Below, piece after piece: positions 7,189-14,683 of a DNA stretch of 64,000 nt. A program made the position numbers and the translations under genes. Source of the DNA: Rhodospirillales bacterium (GTDB lineage Bacteria; Pseudomonadota; Alphaproteobacteria; Rhodospirillales; Defluviicoccaceae); the NCBI GenBank assembly GCA_016712595.1, contig JADJQT010000002.1:682001-746000 (forward strand), given 5' to 3'. The notes beneath the pieces are model-generated. The model saw only the letters and a program-made list of their open reading frames with translations, did not search any database and had not been told where the DNA came from. The first letter of the stretch is position 1. Each line of letters begins with the position of its first letter.

Positions 7189-10158
7189 ATGAATGCTCTC
7201 GAAGCCGTCGATTTTTCGGGCGCAGATTTCGAAGAGCGCGCGCACCGACTGCGCGACTTCGCCAAGGCAAGTTCCGAATGGTTCTGGGAGACGGATGCCG
7301 ATCTGCGATTCATCTGGTTCTCCGAGGAAATGGACCAGCGCATGGGAATCCCCGCCCGCGATATGATTGGCAAGAAACGCGGCGATCTCGGCGCCGACCG
7401 GGACCCGGATGCGGATTGGCAAAGCCATTTCGCCGACCTGCAGGCTCGCCGCCCGTTTCGCGATTTCTGCTATCGTGTCCGTACGGCCGACGGCGCCGAG
7501 GTTCATCTGAGTGTCAGCGGGGTTCCGGTGTTCGACGACACGGGTGCGTTCCGTGGCTATCGTGGAACCGGTTGCAATATCACCGCCGAAGTTGAAGATC
7601 GGCGTCGCCGGCGCGAGGCCGAGGAGCGCTTGCGTATCGCTTTCAGCACATCCACCAGCGCCATCGCCATCAGCCGCCTCGCAGACGGCCTGTTGCTTGA
7701 CGTTAATGAAGCGATGGAGCGATACATCGGTTGTTCGCGGCGCGAGCTGATCGGTCGGTCATCGGTCGAGATGGGTTTCTGGGCGTCGGCGCTGGAGCGG
7801 GACGCATGGCGACAATCGTTGATCGCGACCGGCAGCATGCGCGACAGACCACACTCGCTTGTTCGCAAGGACGGGCAGTGCCGTTTCGGGCTCTTGTCAG
7901 CACGCATGTTTCTGGTCGACGGCGTACCGCACGCTTTCGTCAGCATTGACGATATTACCGAAACCCACAAAGCAAAACTGGAGCTTCGAAAGCTGTCGCA
8001 CGCGGTCGAACAAAGTTCCACAGCGATACATATTACAAATACTAACGGTGTAATCGAATATATAAATAAGAGCTTTTCACAGCTAACAGGTTATTCAAGC
8101 GAAGAATGTATTGGAAATACCCCGGCTTTGCTAAAGTCAAATCTGATACCCATAGATTTTTACAAAGAAATGTGGAAAACAATATCAGAAGGAAAAGATT
8201 TTCTAGGAGAATTATATAATAAAAAGAAGAATGGAGATCTATATTGGGCAAATATTCGGATATCACCGGTACGTGATGCCGATGGAGCGCTTACCCATTA
8301 TATCGGTATTCAAGTTGATATGACGGCGCGTAAGAATGCTGAAGATGAGCTACGTGCGAGCGAGGAGCGGTATCGCTCCATCGTCGAATCATCTTTGCTT
8401 GGCGTCTGTATCGAACAGGACGGCAGACCGGTCTTCGCAAACCAGACGTTTACGGATATTTTCGGATACACACACTCGCAAGACATTACCGGGCTTGATC
8501 AATGGGACGCGTTGTGGCCTGTGGAGGATCGGCGGCGGATTGCCGAGGTGATTGGTGCCGACGCAAGCTCCACGAACGGCGGTGTCTTTGGCGTTTCCGG
8601 CACCTTACAATGCGACGCGGACGGCGAAGACGGCGAGATCGGGGTGGCGGACGACGGGGAGGGCGGGTCGCGGTGCATCGAGGTGCGCGGCAGGCGGTTC
8701 GACGGCTCAGACGTCTTCGTGCTGGCGCAGTTCAAACGAATTCCCTGGAAGGGTGCGCACGCGACCCAGGCGAGTGTCGTCGATATCACCCTGCGCAAGC
8801 GCATCGAAGCCAAGCTGCAGTTTCAAGCGAATTACGATGCGCTCACCGGCCTGCCCAATCGATCGCTGGCGCTCGATCGCCTGGAGCGCGCGATCCGTGG
8901 CGCTCGCAGGCGCGGGGGCAAAATCGGTGTCCTGTTCATCGACTTTGATCATTTCAAGCAAATCAACGATACCCTTGGCCATGCGATTGGCGACGATTTT
9001 TTGTTTCGTGCCGCCGAACGGATAAAGTCGGTTACTCGCGAGGAAGACACCGCCGCGCGTTTTGGCGGGGATGAGTTCGCCGTCATCCTGCCGCACATTC
9101 AGACCTCAGCCGATGCGCTCGTCGTCGCCAAGCGGATTGTCGCCGCCATGGCGCAGCCCTTCATCCTGCGCGGCAAAGCGGTCCTCGCCGGCGCCAGTAT
9201 CGGTGCCTCTATCTACCCTGAGCACGGGGACGACGCCGAAACCCTGATCAAGCACGCGGATGCCGCGATGTACGTCGCCAAGAACGAGGGGCGGGGAACG
9301 GTTCGCCTGTTTTGCGACGATCCGTCCGGACGCGGAAAACGTGCGAAACCTTTGGAATCGGACCTGCGCCGCGCGATCGAGCGCGATGAACTGTCGATCT
9401 ATTACCGCCCGATCGTCGACCTGACGTCGAGAGCGATTGTCGCTGGCGAAGCGATGGGGCGATGGGCGCATCCGCAGTTCGGCGAGGTTGGTCACGGCAA
9501 GTTTCTGCGCATTGCCGAGGAATCCGGCCTCATGACGACGATCGGCGCATGGATGATGCGGCGAAGCTGCGCGGACGCGCGCCAGTGGATGGATCGCGGT
9601 CATACCGACGTCAATGTGTCGGTTCCGGTTTCTTGCCATCAGTTTCGAGACGCATCGCTGCTCGACAGCGTTCGGCGGGAGCTCGCTGCCAGCGGCCTCG
9701 ATGCGACCAGCCTCGAACTGGAACTTGCCGAGCGTCTGCTGATTGATGCGACCAACGAAATTGTCGCCATCGTTCGTCAGCTCAAGTCCTTCGGAGTCCG
9801 TTTCACGGTCTCCGGCTTCGGTATTGGCGGCGCGTCAATCAACGCTCTTTCACGCTTACCACTCGACGCGGTGAAAATTGATCCATCGTTTATCGGTGCT
9901 ATGCTCGATGATCAAGGTCATGCCAAAGTGATCGACGCCTTGATCGCCGTCGCGCAGCGGCTTGGTCTTCGTGTCATCGCCGAAGGTGTCGAGACGGTAG
10001 CGCAGCTCTCCTTACTTAAATCTTTTGGCTGTGCTACGGCACATGGACAGTATTTTACACCTCCCCTTCCATCAGGCGAATTTATCGCGCTGCTCGATTC
10101 CTGGGCGCTGTTTCGGCCGCCCGCATTGCCGCTTGAGTTTGCCAGCGGCGTTGCCTAA
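7189..10158 (+). CDS. Multi-PAS GGDEF/EAL protein; GGDEF intact, EAL degenerate
   Basis: A 989-residue cyclic-di-GMP protein with no predicted membrane segment. From ATG 7189 the order is: PAS near residues 27-135, PAS near 145-260, PAS near 265-380, PAS near 390-545, GGDEF near 550-715, EAL-like 725-985. The GGDEF motif is intact (RFGGDEFA, near residue 625), with RxxD (REED) five residues before it, so an allosteric c-di-GMP inhibition site is likely. The EAL region has EAM instead of EAL/EVL, and SGFGIGG where active enzymes have DDFGTGY, so both metal-binding Asp residues are lost and hydrolysis is unlikely. The frame is open to a TTG at 7021. ATG 7189 has GGAG 10 nt upstream and leads directly into the first PAS. 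The third PAS is AT-rich. Confidence 0.93.
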   Translation: MNALEAVDFSGADFEERAHRLRDFAKASSEWFWETDADLRFIWFSEEMDQRMGIPARDMIGKKRGDLGADRDPDADWQSHFADLQARRPFRDFCYRVRTADGAEVHLSVSGVPVFDDTGAFRGYRGTGCNITAEVEDRRRRREAEERLRIAFSTSTSAIAISRLADGLLLDVNEAMERYIGCSRRELIGRSSVEMGFWASALERDAWRQSLIATGSMRDRPHSLVRKDGQCRFGLLSARMFLVDGVPHAFVSIDDITETHKAKLELRKLSHAVEQSSTAIHITNTNGVIEYINKSFSQLTGYSSEECIGNTPALLKSNLIPIDFYKEMWKTISEGKDFLGELYNKKKNGDLYWANIRISPVRDADGALTHYIGIQVDMTARKNAEDELRASEERYRSIVESSLLGVCIEQDGRPVFANQTFTDIFGYTHSQDITGLDQWDALWPVEDRRRIAEVIGADASSTNGGVFGVSGTLQCDADGEDGEIGVADDGEGGSRCIEVRGRRFDGSDVFVLAQFKRIPWKGAHATQASVVDITLRKRIEAKLQFQANYDALTGLPNRSLALDRLERAIRGARRRGGKIGVLFIDFDHFKQINDTLGHAIGDDFLFRAAERIKSVTREEDTAARFGGDEFAVILPHIQTSADALVVAKRIVAAMAQPFILRGKAVLAGASIGASIYPEHGDDAETLIKHADAAMYVAKNEGRGTVRLFCDDPSGRGKRAKPLESDLRRAIERDELSIYYRPIVDLTSRAIVAGEAMGRWAHPQFGEVGHGKFLRIAEESGLMTTIGAWMMRRSCADARQWMDRGHTDVNVSVPVSCHQFRDASLLDSVRRELAASGLDATSLELELAERLLIDATNEIVAIVRQLKSFGVRFTVSGFGIGGASINALSRLPLDAVKIDPSFIGAMLDDQGHAKVIDALIAVAQRLGLRVIAEGVETVAQLSLLKSFGCATAHGQYFTPPLPSGEFIALLDSWALFRPPALPLEFASGVA

Positions 10159-10249
10159 CCCGTCTGACCTTGCATCCGCTCCACGGAGCCGACCTCTTCT
10201 TCCGCGTTGGTGATGAAGGGCATCCCTGTCCCCAGGCCGTCCGAACAAA

Positions 10250-10270
10250 TTAATAAACGACAGTTATTAA
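10250..10270. promoter_or_regulatory. AT-rich dyad, possible operator
   Basis: A perfect inverted repeat, TTAATAA, seven-base spacer, TTATTAA, lies 43 bases before the start of the depolymerase-like gene, in a conspicuously AT-rich leader. Its size and symmetry suit a dimeric repressor site. The adjacent protein has an N-terminal domain that could bind DNA, but any link is inference. Confidence 0.4.
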
Positions 10271-10312
10271 AAAACTATGGTGCTCATAAACGGCGCATGG
10301 TAGCGTCCTGTC

Positions 10313-13150
10313 ATGAAAACAGGACTGAGACGATACGAATTCAGCGAGCGGCTGGCCGATATCCTTGGGGCGTCGCGCCGCGACGTCCGGGTGCGCGTGA
10401 CGCTCCTTGTTACCGGCGGCCTGATCCCTCCCGGTCCACGTGGTCCCGGCGCACCGCCGGCAACCGCCGATTATGCCGCCGATCTTCTCGTCGGTGTCAT
10501 GGCGGCTCCACAACAGATTCACACTGTGGAGGCTGTCCGCTGCTTTCGCGCGCTTAGACCAACGGCGATCGCCGACGATGCGACCAGTCCTGGCGTTATT
10601 GTCGGCGTTCCCGCCACCCGGCGCGATCACCGTCAACGCGCCGCGCCGCCGCTGGCTCTCGCTCAATTTGAGTTCGGTGACGCACTTGCCCGTCTGCTCG
10701 ACGAGGCACGAGACGGCGACGTCCGCGCCATCGCCCGGGATGTGTTCGGCGTCTGGGTAAACCGCGGCTTTCCGGTCGCGGCGCTGCAACTCGCCGCCTG
10801 GATGGACGGCAGGCGCACCGTGATCGCACAGCGCTACGAATTACCCGAAGGCGGCCAGTTGCCCGCCTGGCTCGACCCCGGTCGCGGCGGAACCGCCGAT
10901 CCGGGCCTTTTCCACAGCGTGTTTCTGCCAGTCAGCAAGCTGATCGAGATCGCTGCTCTTACTGCCCCATCAGAAAAAGGGACGCCCTCCGTGATCGAAC
11001 TCGGACAGACGATATCCAGCCTCGCTCATCTCGCCCGTAATGGCCGCCATCGGCGCGCATGGGAAAAATTCGTCTCGGTCGCGGAAAGCGCGCAAGCCGC
11101 GGTCGACGCGGCGGCGGGCACAGCGGCAGACACTGCCCAAGCGCGCGCTCCGCGCCTCACCGAGGTCACTGACTTCGGCAGCAATCCCGGCAACCTGAAG
11201 ATGCTGGCCTACGTGCCGGAAAGCCTCGGTGCGACACCGGCGCTGGTCGTCGTGCTGCACGGGTGCACCCAGACGGCGACCTCCTACGACACCGGCACCG
11301 GCTGGTCGACACTCGCCGAGCGCTACGGTTTCGCCCTTTTGCTTCCCGAACAGCGGCGGACGAACAATCCGATGCGTTGCTTCAACTGGTTTCGCACCGA
11401 CGATAACGCTCGCGACTCAGGCGAGGCCCTGTCGATCCGCCAGATGATCGACGAGATGGCCGCCCGCCACGGCATCGATCACTCGCGCGTCTTTGTCACC
11501 GGTCTATCGGCCGGCGGGGCGATGACCTCCGTCATGCTCGCCACATACCCCGAGGTTTTCGCCGGTGGAGCGGTCATCGCCGGCGTGCCCTATCGCAGCG
11601 CCAGCGGCCTGCAGGAGGCGTTCGAGGTGATCTTTCAAGGACCCACCCGGCCGGCGCAAGACTGGGGCGATCTCGTTCGCGCCGCTTCGCTGCACCAGGG
11701 GCCGTGGCCGAAAATCGCCGTCTGGCACGGCGATGCCGATTCGACCGTCAAGCCCAGCAACGCCGCGGAGAGCGTCAAGCAGTGGCTCGACGTGCACGGC
11801 CTCGCGGCGACGGAACCGGAGGTGGAGCGCACCCAGCGTTTCGTGCGCAGCGTTTGGAAGGACGAAAGCGGGGCAGCGCGCGTCGAGTCCGTCGTTGTCG
11901 CAGGCATGGCTCACGGCGCGCCGATCGATCCCTCCGGCGAGGACGGCTGTGGTGTGGCCGGCCCGTTCATCGTCGACGCGGGTGTCTCGTCAAGCCTGAT
12001 GATTGCTCGTTCCTGGGGTCTGATTGGCGAGCGCCGTCCGGCAATCGACGTTTCGTTTGAAGCGGAACCGACACGCGCGCCAAAAGCAAAGGCAACGGAG
12101 CCGGACGCTTCGATCGCCCCGCCGGTTATGGCCGCGCCGCCGGCCGAGGCGATACGGCCCACCGTCCTCGACAAGGAAGTACCGGCCCTCGCGCCGCGAA
12201 CGGACGGACTGCCGGTCGCAATCGAAATCCCCATTCGCACCGCGTCGCCACAGTCGGATTCATCACCCGGTAAGGCCGAACGCATGGACGAGCGCAAGGC
12301 CGATGCGCCCGGCGCCGATCAGACGGCGCGGCGTGGCGGGGAGGGGCCATCGCCAGGTGTCGATATTGGCGGGATCCTTGGCAGGGCGTTCGAGGCGGCG
12401 GGGGCGTTGAGAAGTCTGCGCCAGGCCCGACGGCAGGGACCGTCGGCGGGACTCCGCGCCGGCGGCATTGACGTGCAGGGCCTGATCGAAAAATCGCTCG
12501 AGACGGCCGAGCGCTTCGCCGCACTGGGCGAGAAGCGCAGTGGACAGGCCGGCTCCGGCCCGGGCGCCAGGCCCTCGGGACGCGGTACGATCGGTGGCAT
12601 TGATGTGCAGTCGATCCTGACCAAGTCGTTCGAGGCGGCAGGTCTGCTGCATCCCCGCGGCGATGGGCCGTCACGCCCTGGTCGCACTGTAGATATCGCC
12701 GGGTCCGGCTGGGAAGGCGATGGCTGGCAGCTTCTCGACGATGCGGACAGGGGGCCGGGTGGCGGGCGGGTCCTGTTCGGTTACGCATCATCGGGCGTCA
12801 ACTGCGATATCGGCAACAAGGTCATGGTGGCGTCGCGTACGCTCACGCTCGGAGGCAGCCCCCAGTTGAGTTACCAGCGCAAACTGTCGCTGGATGCCGC
12901 GATCAACATCCTGACGACAGCGAGCTTCAGCGTCCTGGTCGACGGTATTCCGGTCGACGAAGTCTCCGTCCGCGGCATGGAGTTCAGCGAGGACGAATGG
13001 ACCTTGCGCGGCGGCATCGATCTCGCCCGTTTTGCCGGTCGTAACGTAACCCTGACCGTCGAACTCGCCGCCAATTCCAATGTCTGCATCGAAGTTGCGG
13101 CGAAAGCCTGGATCACCGGCATCACCATCGAAGATGTTGCTGCAGCCTGA
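10313..13150 (+). CDS. Three-part PHB-depolymerase/esterase fusion protein
   Basis: A 945-residue protein. Residues ~1-270 are an unassigned region starting RRYEFSERLADILG, predicted mainly helical and possibly DNA-binding. Residues ~280-575 are an alpha/beta hydrolase of the PHB depolymerase/feruloyl esterase family. It has the oxyanion motif VVLHGCTQTA (~316), nucleophile GLSAGG (~399), acid in WHGDAD (~471) and base in GMAHGAP (~532), a complete triad. Residues ~600-780 are Ala/Pro-rich, with three copies of a repeat of the form (I/V)D(V/I)xxI(L/I)xK(S/A)(F/L)E(A/T)A at ~683, ~719 and ~762. Residues ~790-945 form a beta-rich C-terminal domain. No signal peptide is visible, so action on intracellular polymer or a non-secreted substrate is likely. 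I do not recognise this full architecture. Confidence 0.85.
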   Translation: MKTGLRRYEFSERLADILGASRRDVRVRVTLLVTGGLIPPGPRGPGAPPATADYAADLLVGVMAAPQQIHTVEAVRCFRALRPTAIADDATSPGVIVGVPATRRDHRQRAAPPLALAQFEFGDALARLLDEARDGDVRAIARDVFGVWVNRGFPVAALQLAAWMDGRRTVIAQRYELPEGGQLPAWLDPGRGGTADPGLFHSVFLPVSKLIEIAALTAPSEKGTPSVIELGQTISSLAHLARNGRHRRAWEKFVSVAESAQAAVDAAAGTAADTAQARAPRLTEVTDFGSNPGNLKMLAYVPESLGATPALVVVLHGCTQTATSYDTGTGWSTLAERYGFALLLPEQRRTNNPMRCFNWFRTDDNARDSGEALSIRQMIDEMAARHGIDHSRVFVTGLSAGGAMTSVMLATYPEVFAGGAVIAGVPYRSASGLQEAFEVIFQGPTRPAQDWGDLVRAASLHQGPWPKIAVWHGDADSTVKPSNAAESVKQWLDVHGLAATEPEVERTQRFVRSVWKDESGAARVESVVVAGMAHGAPIDPSGEDGCGVAGPFIVDAGVSSSLMIARSWGLIGERRPAIDVSFEAEPTRAPKAKATEPDASIAPPVMAAPPAEAIRPTVLDKEVPALAPRTDGLPVAIEIPIRTASPQSDSSPGKAERMDERKADAPGADQTARRGGEGPSPGVDIGGILGRAFEAAGALRSLRQARRQGPSAGLRAGGIDVQGLIEKSLETAERFAALGEKRSGQAGSGPGARPSGRGTIGGIDVQSILTKSFEAAGLLHPRGDGPSRPGRTVDIAGSGWEGDGWQLLDDADRGPGGGRVLFGYASSGVNCDIGNKVMVASRTLTLGGSPQLSYQRKLSLDAAINILTTASFSVLVDGIPVDEVSVRGMEFSEDEWTLRGGIDLARFAGRNVTLTVELAANSNVCIEVAAKAWITGITIEDVAAA

Positions 13151-13164
13151 CGACGGGCGTACGC

Positions 13165-13192
13165 GGCGGCGCGCGAGACGGTGCGCGCCGCC
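13165..13192. terminator. Perfect GC-rich inverted repeat in a convergent gap
   Basis: GGCGGCGCGC, eight-base loop, GCGCGCCGCC, between two genes that converge on it. No T-run follows on either strand. It may act as a bidirectional transcription end or RNA-stabilising hairpin. Confidence 0.45.
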
Positions 13193-13198
13193 TACAAC

Positions 13199-14683
13199 TC
13201 AGCCGGCGCGGGTTTCGGATGGGGCTTTGCCGATGGCTTGGGATTCCACCTGCGCGAGGTGGTGTTCGATCTGATCGGCAAGGCGGTCGCGGGCGATGGT
13301 ACGGTCGCGATCGTTGGGGGCGGCGCGGGCGTCAAGCACGGCGAAGCGCGACCATTCGGGGTGAATGCGCGCGTCGACCAAGGTCTCCGGTAATGATCGA
13401 TCCATCCAGGCGTGACGTCGCACGGCATCCTCATCGGATCGGCTCGCCGGGATTGCCTGCTGCGCGGCATGACCCCGGCGCAGCAGCGCTTCGATCAGCA
13501 AGGTTTCGCGCGCGGCGAGAAGCCTTAGCGTTTCCTCCGTCACCTTGAGCTCGGTGAAGCCGCGAAAGACGTCGCCTAATCGCCGGCCGTGAGTCGCAAC
13601 GCTGCCCCACAGGGCGCCCAGGGCGGCGCCGAGAATGGCCGCGGCGCCGAGCGACAGGCCGCCGGTGACGACATCGATGGCGACTCCGGCGAGCCCGCCA
13701 GCGGCCGCGGCGCTGCCGGCACGAATGCCGAACTGGCGGAGCGCCGCAGGGCTGAACAGATCAATGCCCCACTGGCCGTCTTCAAGCGGTAGCCGGTCAG
13801 CCTCGTACGCATCGGACGTGAAGCGGAACAGCTCCAGCAACGCCGCGATGCAACGCTGTTCGCCGTCGCGGACCGTCCGCTGCAGCGCTGCGATGCTCTC
13901 GTGCTGTCGGTCGATCTCCGTCTCCGGCACGATGAGCGAAAAGGCGGCGGCGTCGATCAGCAGGTCGGCGAGCAGCTCCGCAGCGGAGCGGACGAGCCGC
14001 GCGCGTTCGCTCGCGCGCTCCGCGATCAGCGCGTCGAGCGTCGGACGGAAGCGGGCGAGCAGGACGCGCATCGTCTCGAACAGCCGCTGTTCGCCCGTGG
14101 CGTCGAAGACGACGGTATCGAATTCGGCGATGGCATGCATATTGATCCGGCCGAGATGCGCGCGCCAAGCGGCCGTTTGCGCGCCCGATCCGGCGACGAA
14201 GTTGAGTACCGGAACGACAGGCCGGGCGCATCGTCCGAGAATTTCCAGTTCGTCCCGGTTCTTGCCCAGCACCCGGTCGCGCGCGTCGACCACGTAAAGG
14301 GCGGCGTCGCTCGCCAGCACCTGACGGATCGCCTGGGCTTCCTGGGAAAAGCGGCCGCGCGCCTCGTCGCTGGCGAGAAAGGCTTCGATGACATCGATCC
14401 AGTCCGCTCTGCCGTCGCCGCGCCGCCCGTCGATCAATTCCAGCAATCCGCCGGGATCCTCGAGGCCGGGCGTATCGTAGAGCTCGATAAACGGTCGCCC
14501 CTTGACCAGCAGGGTACTGCCCTCGACGCAACGCGTGGTCGCCGCCCGATTTGAAACGTCGCCAAAGTTGGCATCGCGGGTCAACGTGCGCACCAGCGAC
14601 GTTTTTCCGGTGTTCGTATGGCCGACGATGGCGATCTTGAGCGGCACGAGTCCGTCCGGCAGCGCCTGCGATCCGGGGGTCAT
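13199..14683 (-). CDS. DUF3482-type GTPase
   Basis: A 494-residue P-loop GTPase of the Era/YfjP kind. The Walker A motif is GHTNTGKTSL (residues ~21-30), the G3 motif is LYDTPGLEDPGG, and a conserved Thr-rich switch I lies between them. The C-terminal half has a glycine/alanine-rich hydrophobic stretch (residues ~330-375, AAAAGGLAGVAIDVVTGG), suggesting membrane insertion or close association, followed by charged helices. It overlaps the upstream DUF2868 gene by 4 nt, and this pair is a remembered conserved two-gene unit. Function is unknown. A membrane-linked GTPase with a membrane partner is the safest description. Confidence 0.85.
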   Translation of the reverse strand: MTPGSQALPDGLVPLKIAIVGHTNTGKTSLVRTLTRDANFGDVSNRAATTRCVEGSTLLVKGRPFIELYDTPGLEDPGGLLELIDGRRGDGRADWIDVIEAFLASDEARGRFSQEAQAIRQVLASDAALYVVDARDRVLGKNRDELEILGRCARPVVPVLNFVAGSGAQTAAWRAHLGRINMHAIAEFDTVVFDATGEQRLFETMRVLLARFRPTLDALIAERASERARLVRSAAELLADLLIDAAAFSLIVPETEIDRQHESIAALQRTVRDGEQRCIAALLELFRFTSDAYEADRLPLEDGQWGIDLFSPAALRQFGIRAGSAAAAGGLAGVAIDVVTGGLSLGAAAILGAALGALWGSVATHGRRLGDVFRGFTELKVTEETLRLLAARETLLIEALLRRGHAAQQAIPASRSDEDAVRRHAWMDRSLPETLVDARIHPEWSRFAVLDARAAPNDRDRTIARDRLADQIEHHLAQVESQAIGKAPSETRAG

